From assembly GCA_013396655.1 (NCBI GenBank), contig WBMV01001018.1, positions 2,002,778 to 2,066,777 of the forward strand: 64,000 nucleotides of DNA. The letters run 5' to 3'. The notes beneath the pieces are model-generated. The model searched no databases, was not told the DNA's origin, and saw only the letters and a list, made by a program, of their open reading frames with translations. The DNA comes from Campylorhamphus procurvoides (Eukaryota > Chordata > Aves > Passeriformes > Dendrocolaptidae). This document shows, in pieces, positions 50,920 to 61,700 of this stretch. Numbering within the stretch: position 1 is the first letter of the stretch; each line of letters opens with the position of its first letter. The position numbers and the translations under genes are program-made.

Positions 50920-53900
50920 GGTCAAGCGTAAAATAATTTTCATACTGCAGATTTCTCTGTGAGTGTTACACTATCAGGAATGGGAGGGATTTTAATTTTT
51001 ATAATATTGGACTTTTATAAAGACAGCAGTCTATAAAATATTGCAAAAAGTCACTGACATTGAAAAGAAGAAAAGAAATATCTGAAAACTATTAGCTTTC
51101 ATTTAAAATTTAGCCTGTCAGTGATTATTTAATAGACTTTTCATATTTGAGTATTATGATACTATCAGGCTTGCAAGGTATTATGCAACCGCCAGTTGCA
51201 TAAGCATAAGCACCAAGTAAGATTTTTAAAAATCCCAGCTATTAATTTCCACAAATTTCCATGGGCTTAGGCATCTATGTACTTGAATAGTTAGAAAGGC
51301 AAGTAATACTTTTTAATAGAAAGTTTTTTGGGGAAAATTGAGAATATCTAGTCATCTTTAAAGATTTGACCCACAACATTTCACTGTCCATTGTCCCTGG
51401 TGAAACAATATGAATTCACAAATTCACTGGTAGTTTTGAGGTGGGTTTTTTCCCTTGTCTTTATTATTCAAATGAGACAAAAGGCTAGCTATAATATTTT
51501 TATTTATTTTCCCATACAGGAGACCAGCCCTCATTTTTTGTATATCATCTCTTCAGCAGCACTGACATTTCAGGACAGCTGGGCCTTTGTAATCAGGGTA
51601 TCCTCTGCTGCTGAGGGAAAGAGGCAAAGAATTACAACTGAGGTAAAAGTTAAAGACAGTTCATTTGGAATTCTGGAAGTCTTCCACAGAAAGAACACTA
51701 AAGGACCTCTGCTCAGCATTATCACACAGGCCTTGCCCCGTGTATATATGCTATTACAGGTTTTTGTAAGCCCAGGACTAGTGTTTGAGCCCATTCAGCA
51801 GTAGAGGCTGAAGAACCCCATGAAGCTGTGCAAGCCTCAAGGTCCTCCTCATATTCTGCCCTGGTCTCCAGCTCCAGGCCTGAGCTGTTTGCCATGCAGA
51901 GCTGTCCCTGGTCCCCTTGAGCCACTCTGCTGTGTCAAACCCCATCTATGAGGAGGAATCACCCAGGCTTTGCAGAAGCATTCCCAGACTGGGGAGAAGG
52001 AGATGGCACTCACCCAGACAGGACTCATTGCACCTGATTTCCAAACTGTGCTTTACATTTATCCAGACAGAGCTGTGTTCTCCTTGTTCATGGAAAAGAG
52101 ACACTAGGGCAAGCCAGCAGTGGGGTACATGCTCAGCTGCCTTGCTCAAGGTCCAGTTCAGCCGGTGACTTTTGGGAAGCCACACTGTTCCCTGCCAGCT
52201 GAACCTCAAGTGCCATATCCTGTTGCCAGACTAAAGTGAGTACAAGTGTCCATTTTAACCAGGACAGACCAGGAACAGAGCCCCACTATTGCCCTATGCC
52301 AAGACACGCTCACTCTGTCATATCTGACAGGTTGCTTCTCATACAACATCCACCATAACCAACAGCTTTTATTGCCTAATTGTTCTCAACATGCAACTTC
52401 ATTTGACTGTGAATTGCTCTTATTATAAGGGTGAAGAATCAGTGCTGAATTTCAGTTTTTCTTGTTTGTTTTTTTTTAGTGATTAGGATGTTATTTACAT
52501 CCTACCCAACCTTCTGTTCTGCATATGTTGTATGGCAGAGAGAAGGCTAAAACAGATATTTCTGCTGAAGCAGTTTAATCACAAGGGGCTGAATTACAAG
52601 CTTAGTTTTATTTAGTTACCACAGCTTGTGGAGGGTGAGAAGGAAGGCTGCTGAGCTTGTTTGTGAGATCATAAAAAATGAAATGGTAATAAGTAAGCTT
52701 ATAATCTGCTATTCTCTTTACATAAGATAGTGAAGCCCAAGATACTCAGTGAGTTGTGAAATCCAAACCCCAGCAGATACAGCATCAAAAGAGGCCTTTT
52801 TAAAGAACATAGTTTCACTTTTCCATAACTGTTTACAGTGCACTCATGTGTTGTGGAAGACAAATAAAAATATGTAAAACAGTGCGCTATTGTTGTTACA
52901 CAACTTAAAAAAATATTTAAAATAGACTACTTTAGAATTCTGTTGAAATACTATTCCTGAATATTAATATATTCATGAATATATATGTAAACAGTCAGAT
53001 ATCATGAACTATTTATAAAATGATAATACTTTACTAGAGAAATATCATCTTGATTATATTACCATGAAATGCAATCTGATTAATTTATTTACTTAATAAC
53101 CTCTTTTGGAATTAGGTGCTTCAATTACAGTCATTACAATCCAAAACAACAGGTAAATAAAGACTGCCTGAAATACATGGGTCCTAAATCAAGGCTCGGT
53201 GATAGCAAACCCAAGCTGCCACTTGATGGAAGAGCTGGAAGGGTGTTGGTTGGAGATGGGCCCTTCAGCCCAGAAAGCTCCTCACACCAATGTGATAAGG
53301 GGATGCCCCAAGCAGCAAATGCCCAAACACTGGAGGCAGCAATTCAGCCCCCCACTCCAGCTGCCCTGACACCGTGCCCAAAAGGGGCTGCAGGGTGTCT
53401 GTGCTGACAGCACTGCCCTGTTCCTGTGCTGGCAGGGTCACTGCCCCCGTGCAGGTGAGTATCCAAAGCTTCTGCTCGGCCTCCCCGCTTCTTTAAAGGG
53501 ATCAACTCCCAAGCAATGGCAAAGAGAGCCGGACACTGTGGGGTGACTGCCCTGGAGATACAGCCACACACCCCACGCCAGCACAGCACCAGCACTGCTG
53601 GGATAAAGGGCAGCCCAGAAACACGGGCTGACACACCCTCTGTTCACCCATCTGCATGGAGCAAGGGCTGATGGCAATCTGGCTGAACATCCACAGTCTG
53701 AACGGAATGAACTGAGACATGGAAACGGGTATTTTCAGATAAATTGCATATCCACACTTCAGAGTTGCCATCTTCCAGTGGGTTATCAGCCCGACACAAG
53801 CAAGAAGACGTGCCTTGTAGATGAAAGAAAAAGGCACAGAGTACTGGATAGTTTTAAAAAATTACTTAGGGCAGAGAGTCTTATCTCTAACATACATCTG

Positions 53901-54860
53901 TTTCTGCAAAAGAGAAATTCTTTAGCAGCCTATACATTTAATAATCTGTTTAAATTTTGGGGGAGTAGATTTAATAGTTTCACACATTGAGACAAATGGA
54001 AGAAAAAGTGGTTTCTTCTGTATTATGCTTTGTCATGGACTAATGAGAATAAAGAGACATTTCAGACTTTTAATTTAAAATTTGGATAAACATCCCCCAA
54101 TCTCACCCTTACTTTTAACATGAAATAAATTAAAACTGGGGACTGAAGCTGTGAAGTAGCGACACTCACATATTTTCACAGCTGAACATGCTTCCAGCTT
54201 GGTTGTAGCAATTTGAACAGAGCCTTCAATTCCCTAACTAAAGCGTGCTTCATTAAATCCTGTTCCAGGAACAGTGGGTCACAGTGTACATTCCAGGTGG
54301 GAAAAGGCAGCCATCAAACTGCTCCTGCATTTTGTATGCTGAATATCTGACTCTTTTCAAACTGTTTGGGATTGGTTTGTTTGTTGGTCTGGTTTGTCCC
54401 CAAGCAATATAAAAAACTTCAGCAAAAGCAAAGCCTTGTACTTCTTGAGATACCTTTCAGGAAAATGAAAGCAAAAGGCTCCTTATTGATATCCAGTCAC
54501 TGTTCAGATAATTTAATTAAAGACCATCAGATATCCCACAGTCTGAAGCTCTTTTGTTTCACTACTGCTCTTTATGTTTGAAAACGAAAACAACAAAACA
54601 AAGTGTGGCTACAACAACACACCAGGCACAAGGGAAGTGCCCCTGAACAGCTGTTACACACATTTCCATTCTGCTTCTCCTCTCTAGGAACAAAAAAAAT
54701 AAAATAAAAAAAAATTCACCAGTATGCCTGAACTAGAGGTACATTATATATCACTATAATTGCATAACTAAACCTGATTCTGACCGATGCACAGTAAGTG
54801 AATGGATATGAGACATGAACTGACATACAAGAAATTCCATTTAAACTCACTAAATACTTG

Positions 54861-54932
54861 TGGTGAGGGGGTTTTTGTGTGTTTGGCTTTTTAATGTTTG
54901 TTTTGGGGTTTTGTTTGGTTGTTTTGGCTTTG
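54861..54932 (+). repeat. G/T-rich low-complexity tract
   Basis: T and G words such as GTTTGTTTTGGGGTTTTGTT fill about 70 bp, with very few other bases. Simple sequence with strong strand asymmetry. Confidence 0.8.
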
Positions 54933-55345
54933 TAATGAAAACAAGGAAGGGATATTTTCTAAACAAAGCCAAAGCACAACAATGTGCTCCAGGACACCTT
55001 CATATACAGACTCCTGAGGGGTTGCTCCACAATTTCCCATCACAAAGGAAAATGAATTCCACAAGTCATGCTCAAAGGCTGGAAAGCACCTGGGGATTTT
55101 GTCTCTTTAAGAGAGAGCCTCAGTCAAATATACTGAAAGTCCTTAGAGAAATATGTTTGAAAAGACTTTGGGGAAACAAATCTGTTACTGAAAGAATTAG
55201 ACACTTGGTAAATCTCTGCTTTGAGCTGCAGTCTGCAGTTTTTTCACTTTTGAGGAAAAAGATATTTTCATGCATATCATACTGTTCATTAATGTGTATA
55301 AAGGCATAAGCAAGCACAGTTCAGATTCTGGGATGGAGGCAGGGG

Positions 55346-55384
55346 ATTGGTTTTTTGTTTTCTTTTGGGTTGGTTTGGTTTTGT
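55346..55384 (+). repeat. G/T-rich low-complexity tract
   Basis: A 39-bp run of T and G with a single C. It lies about 115 bp upstream of the CR1 tail in the same orientation but is not part of the CR1 wording I recognise. Confidence 0.75.
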
Positions 55385-55499
55385 ACACAAAACCAGAAGA
55401 TCTGACACAGGATTTCAGAGGGACAATCTTCCTGATGCTCAGATTTAAACTCTGAAGGAAAACTTTGGGGTGAGCTGGGAACTTTGATGCAACTCCAGC

Positions 55500-55594
55500 T
55501 GTGCCGAGGGATGTAACAGAAGGGATGGCCCTGTTTGAGCAGGGAGGTTGGACTAGATGGCCTCAGGGTCCTTTCAGCCCTAACCATTCTGTGA
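55500..55594 (+). mobile_element. CR1 LINE, truncated 3' end
   Basis: The end of an avian CR1 element: CTGTTTGAGCAGGGAGGTTG, GACTAGATGGCCTCAGGGTC, CTTTCAGCCCTAACC, ATTCTGTGA. The word GTTGGACTAGATGGCCTC is a hallmark of the CR1 3' untranslated region. Only one copy of the terminal ATTCTGTG octamer remains. The left boundary is uncertain; the GTGAGCTGGGAACTTTGATG wording just upstream (from about 55470) may also belong. It is a dead, 5'-truncated copy and matches general CR1 wording better than the copy at 20796. Confidence 0.93.
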
Positions 55595-58500
55595 CCTGGG
55601 GATACAAAACACCAACCGTAAATGCAGCACCAGGAGTCAATCCCTTCCCTACAACAGTCTGTGCTTGTAACAGAGGGTAATCTAGAGAGACACCCAAATT
55701 AATGACTCACATGCCTTGTGAGATAAAGAACTAATGCTTGCCTTGTGATGTAATGAGATCTTTCAGTGTTAAATGCATAAAATAACTGCAGTCCAGCATG
55801 ACTGTTGGACTGTTCCTCGATGGGATGGGGGTGATGCTCCACTGGTACTGAGTACACTGCTCTGCTCAAAGGCAGCCAAGTGCTGCAGCCTCAGTGAAGG
55901 GGGCCAATACTCAATATCAATAACAGATCTCCTCAGCAGCACAGCCCATTAATAAAGGCGAGCCAGAGGAGGGTGGGGAGCGATTCCCCTGCTGCTGGGT
56001 GTCATCAGCAGATTCAAGTCACAGGAAAGATCCAGATCAGAGGAGAAAACACACCAGGCCACCCACCAGAAGGTATTCCCTGCCTTTAAACAGCTTGCCA
56101 TTCTGGCTAAAATTCCATGGCATGAGCATTCCAGTAACTAGTAACTAGCATACTGGTAATATTTTTTCAAAACATTCTTGTCATGACCACACCATTAAGT
56201 AAAGAGGTATATGTGAGTAGAGTTATTTTTAAGTGCAAAGTAGATACTCATAAGGCTCGATTCCAAGGTAGTGAAAAAGATTCAGTTGATGTCTCAAATA
56301 TTCTTAGAGATAATGTAGCTCCAACACTAGATTTGGAAACAGCTGAAGGCTCCTCATTAAGAATTTAGACTGGGATTTTTAAAAGAACCTGAAAGCTTGA
56401 TATACAATTCACCAGAAGCACAGGAACACCCCAGTGATCAAAAAAATTCCTACATTTCAAAAAGAGTTGAGAGTGCAGTTGGAGATTTTAATGCTACCTA
56501 ATATTGATTAAAGAAAACATTTCTAAGGTTCTTTCACAACAGCCAAATTGGTGAATGCTTTAAGTGCAACTTTCAGAGGAAACATATTTCCACTGCTAGA
56601 AAACTCCCTAATATTACTACTAATAAAATTTAACAGATGAAAACTCCATTAAGTTTTGTTTAAAGTGTATCCTGTAGATGTAAGAGCAAATTCTCACACG
56701 AACTCTTCTTAGAAAGGCAGAAATATGACAGGACAAGAGGGCATTAGAGTGTGCCTAATTCATTCCAATTCACAGAGTAATTCATTTCTATTCACATGGA
56801 GATGCATTCTGGTTTCCAGCATGAGAATCCAATCTGCCTGATGTGTAGTAGAGTTGAAATGAAACCAGAGCAGCAGAAAACTGACATTGTCTGTTTTTTC
56901 TAAATAGAGAAGTACTTTAAAAATGGCTTTTCTCTGTTTTTCTTAAACTGTGTTGGGCTCTATTTATCAAAACACATATTATGGCAGTAGATCTAAGCTG
57001 TTCACCTCTCTTGTTTGACAACTCTAGTCTAGTTTGTTCTACATTCACACCTTGGAAAGCTGTTACTCTGTGACATCTGTGGACTTGTCACTGACATTTA
57101 TTTCTTTGTTTTTGTTTCTTACGAGATTTTAATACATACTGTTTTGTTGTGACGTGTACAGGATAATCAATACTGATATTGAAAAACCCCAACATAAATA
57201 GTGGGTTACTTTGCATTGTAACAAGTTCACAGAGAAGCCCAGCTCAGAATCCATTTCTGTCTGTGTAATACTGGGAAGTCTTTAGTAATAACAGCAGAAA
57301 CCTGAAGTAAAAGTAACACATTCTTAGAACTGGACTCAAACTGATCTCTTATATACATGTCCTGTTTTTTAATTGATTTTCTAAGGGGAAAAAAAAAAGA
57401 AACTATTTCTGGTGCACTACACAAGAATATCACAGCAAAACTGCTACAGCAAATGAAGGCAGTAAAACTTCTGAGAATGTTGTCAACAGGAATTTTCCAT
57501 GGGAATTTGCCCACTAAAGGCTTGGGTTCCTTTGCATTCATCCTCCTTTGTTTGCCACATAGAAAATACGGTTTTCAATACCCATCCACTAAACCTTTGC
57601 ACGCCCAAATAACTAAATTACCTGTATATTGACCCATCTCCTCTGGGTTCAGCGTAATGCACCTCCAAACTGCCTATATAAGGCTCCTCAAAGTTCTCTG
57701 TTTGGGGATTTGCCATCTGTCCTTTTTGCATGATTAAAATAACAACACATTTTCAATAATTAAGCTACTTTATTTACAGGTATAAGGAGTCTTTCTATAC
57801 ACAGACACAGGATAGAGGCTGAATAGGCATATTTGGTATTTTATGACCTCGCTCTTCAGGTCCAAGTGTGGTGTTGGCACTGAACAACTTCCACCTTCCT
57901 GAACTGGGTATTAATGTGCTCTAATCCCTATTTAAGGCCTTGAAACAAAACACAATTTTGATAAAGAAGCTCTAAAGATTGACAGAGGTGTAATGACATG
58001 TTCACTGAGGAATCAGCTCACTCCCATGAAAACAAATATGCCTGTGTCAGTGAATTCAAGTCAGGACTTACACATCATATTCCTGTACAGATCCACTGTA
58101 AAAGCAGCTTTGCTGCGCTGTGATACAGCAGATGAACGAGGGAAGTGATGTTCCTTTCTAAATGGTGTTTCCAGAGCTCCATATTTTTTATGGCAATGTT
58201 AGATTAAACATGAGGACTAAAGGAAAGCAGCTCTAAGGAAATACAGTGCATTCTTTATGTATTAATTTCTTAAGTATTATAGCTTTCTTCTGTGCTACAA
58301 GCAAGAAGTCGATTTCTATATATAATAAGATAAATGTTTGCAATTTAACTACACTATAATAATTTGCTCACTAGATGAATATGCATTCAAGCCACTTTTG
58401 TTCTGAAGCAAACCCAGCTCAGCCCCAAAAACATACCTTTAGAGAGCAATCCACCCAGAACACCTTGCAATTAGAACACTGAACTTGCTTAATCTTAAAC

Positions 58501-58686
58501 TATCCTATCTTGGGTCACAGAAGTGACTGAAACACTGAAATTCACCTTGAATATTACTACATTACCAGCCCTTTTTATGACCTGACATTTTAACAGTACA
58601 ATCTAAATGCTATCAGTAAGTATTAGTGAAAGTGTATCCTTGATCTGCACTTATTTTAGTTCACTAAAGGTCCCATTTGTTTTTAT
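55595..58686. other. Unique non-coding DNA
   Basis: No gene recognised. A TATATAAGG word at 57675-57683 resembles a TATA box but has no downstream gene in view. A small AGTAACT direct repeat lies near 56132-56146. A GC-richer patch spans about 55800-56010. Confidence 0.6.
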
Positions 58687-58726
58687 TGAGGTTAATGGAT
58701 CTGTGAATACAGATCCATTAACCTCA
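58687..58726. repeat. Perfect 18-bp inverted repeat with 4-nt loop
   Basis: The left arm TGAGGTTAATGGATCTGT (58687-58704) is exactly complementary to the right arm at 58709-58726. The loop is GAAT. Pairing stops abruptly at both outer ends. Neither arm is low-complexity. Transcribed RNA would form a stable 18-bp hairpin, but the stem is too short and the loop too tight for an ordinary microRNA precursor. Chance is very unlikely for a perfect 18-bp palindrome in 64 kb. Confidence 0.97.
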
Positions 58727-61700
58727 GAATTTTTAAATGTTAAATCAGCAGCTTTAAATAAATGTTAACACGAGGCAGCAATTACTGATAGCGTAATACC
58801 AACTGGAGGGCAAAGTTTGGAGCACGGACTCCTGAGAATATGTTAAACAACCCCAACTCCTTTATTAGTAAGATTTTTAAAAAAGCCCAAACAATATAAA
58901 GCTGAATATTCTCTGGAGCTACAAGCAAACTCCCTTGAATGAAAACAGAACTGAGGGCTTATATATCTGCTAATTCATCTGCTGTTTTGGCTTTGAACAA
59001 TTGTCTAATGCAAAACCTGCATCTGCAAAGTGATGATTGACACACTTGCCCGTGGCTGTTGTTACTTTCAGCATTAACGTGTCGCAACCAGCACCTCTGC
59101 AGGCAGGTTGTTCTCTCTGCAATGGTGACTGCAGTGTCTGAGCAGCCTGGCACCAGGGGCAGAGCTCCTTGCAGGGCAGCTCCTCGCTCTGCTGCTCTCA
59201 GGGCACCCAGTGGCACTGCCTCCTTTGGGAGGACAGGGCTGGGCCCCCTCTGCTGTGCCACATCCTGCAACAGTGACCCGAGAGCGTCCTAGCCCAGAGT
59301 GCCACTGCCCCCAGCACAGAGGAGCAGCTGCCACAAAATACACACTTTGATTAGACAGGGGCACTTTAAACTTAGTGACAAAGTAGTCTTTGAAGGAACA
59401 CACCTGCTTTTTAGCTAATAGAAATCTCTTATTCTTTTACTCTGACAGGATCTGTTTAGTTGATAATAAACCTTCAGGGAATGATGGCTTATTGTGTCAA
59501 CAGAGTTTTTTCCCCAATTACATTTGTGCAACCTACTGAATTGCATTACAATTATCATGGTCGTGGGCCCAGAGCCACAGCAGGAGACACAAGGACTATT
59601 TCCAGCCCTCACAAAGGAGGACAAACATGTTTGCAAACAGTGCAAGAACTGAGCAAGGCTACTCTGTGTGGGAAGTGCATTGAATGGCACTAAGCAGACA
59701 CTTGGAGGATCATGGATATGTTTTCCCTTTATTGCCGTAGATTGAATTTTTATTTCCAACTTCTGCAACTGGTTAAAACACACCCTGGTTTCTAAAAATG
59801 GTTCCATCCAAACTGTCATGCCTGAGAAGAGCACAACGAGTTGTAAGGTTTGCTCACCCTAACTTTATGGGACCCCTGTTTATCAATCTGCTGCCAAAAT
59901 TGACAGTGGACTGGAAAAACGGCTCTTCTAAATTGTCACCTGCCTGAAATTTCAATTACATTAACACAAATTGTCTTAAGACATTGCTTACACCTTGTCA
60001 CCTCAGGGATAAAGGAATGTGCAGAGCTTAAGACAAGGTTTTCTCTGCACCATTTTAAATAAATCAGCCTCCATTTCAAGATTAAATCAGTGTTCAACAT
60101 CAAAAAAATATTATATATTTTAAGCAGTCTCTCACATCTTGCTGGGAAATGTTAAGCTCATAACAATATTCAATAACAACGAGATCAAATACAATAGATC
60201 ATGTCGAGAAAAGACTTTCTAACATACTTTTACAGAAACACATTTACAGGCCAAACCAAACACATCTCTGGTGTCACAGGTTTGTGCTGGACTTCTCTGC
60301 CTCAGGTTTCATTGAGTCTGCATAGGCAGGGTTTTGACTCATGCCAGCAGTTCACTTGTCACTCAGTCATGCCAACAGTCTTTGCATTACCCCACCAGGT
60401 CTTCAGATCTCTTTTAGTCAGTGGGCTGCCATTTCAAAACTGCCCAATAGACTGTGGTCTACTTTTGATTTTATTATTATACAGTGTGAGGGATGAGCCT
60501 GGATGAATAAAAATGGTGCATAAGCCACTTGACAGCATTGTACAACCCTTTACAGTAGGTCATAACAGGAAAAGTAAATTAATTTCGTGAGCATCCTGGT
60601 CTCTGGCACACACTGAGCTGTACAAACAACAGTATGAGCACAGAATAAAGACACTTGTTAGCTTGGTACACAGCCTCTGAAGCAAATATTGGTCAGTGCT
60701 TAAAATGAGCACAAGGAAATAATTAAAAAATACCCAAACATACAAAAAGCCTCATTTCCACTTTAATCTGCCAGAGATCAGGCACAGCAATAGCACTTTA
60801 TTTTTCTGAGTACACGGGCTGCTTTCTTCTGGAAGCTCAGGGGCCAACTTCAGTTCAGAAGAATAAACAGAGGGGAGACATATTTGCTGTTTTCAGTCTT
60901 TTCAGAGAGTTGGCCACAGGGGTAAATTTTCACTGTTTATGAACCAATGTCTACATACTAATCTAACAGTTCCATGTTGAAGGAAAGCATCTATTGTAAA
61001 AGTTTTTTTGTCTCTTAGGGATAAACCCCAGCAAATCCCAACACAAAGAGTTATTTGCTTTCTAACAGTCTATAGGGGCTTTCACTGCCTGTCTTGACAA
61101 GAGTGAATGAGGTGATACTTCACTACCCTGTGGATTTTCCAGCCTCTCAAGTCTCAGGAAAATCCCTGTAATTTTATATTTAAAACCACAACTACTACTA
61201 TGAAATATTATGATTCTGTAGCCATTAGTGTGAGAAAGAAACAAAGGAAAAAAGAAGTAATGCGTGACTCCTCCATAAGAACACATCCTCAACCAAAGCT
61301 TCCCCTGCAAGAACACAGAGCAGCTCCTTAAAAGATCAGTCCGTGGCACCCTGAGAACACAGAGCAGCCAGAGAGTCATTTCAGAATACATTTGATTTAG
61401 GTAACCCTTTTCCAAAGTAAATACCGAAACTTATCATTCACTTCAGAACAGATTTCAGTGACAAACACTGACATAAAACTATGGTTGATATAAAATCTTT
61501 CCAATATGGTCTTTGGACATTTATCAAAATACTCATTTGGCATAGACTGAAACTGGAGCCACACTCTGATGAAACTCTTTGTGATGAAACTATGTACAAT
61601 AAGGCACATTGGAGGGGTCTATATATTGAAATGCCACTCTTAGTAAGCTGAATATATTTGATGTCAAACCAGTGCCTGCTGCACAGAATAAAAAACCCAG

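Larger units (their letters stand above)
49836..55499. other. Non-coding DNA with G/T-rich tracts and an AT-rich core
   Basis: No gene recognised. G/T-rich low-complexity tracts lie at about 50844-50919, 54861-54932 and 55346-55384. The stretch 52860-53100 is very AT-rich (GAATATTAATATATTCATGA) and has the look of a matrix-attachment-type region, which is inference only. A GC-richer patch at 53180-53680 carries a strong splice-donor-like CAGGTGAGT at 53452-53460 without a supporting exon. Confidence 0.55.

Noticed and set aside
53452..53460. Perfect splice-donor-like CAGGTGAGT
   Set aside because: Such a 9-mer is expected about once per 130 kb on one given strand pair by chance, and no acceptor plus open exon of recognisable content lies upstream.
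54860..55309. 149-codon frame on the plus strand
   Set aside because: Its first third translates a G/T-rich low-complexity tract, and the rest has no recognisable domain.
57675..57683. TATATAAGG as a TATA box
   Set aside because: Frequent in AT-rich DNA. No initiator, downstream gene or CpG-rich context.
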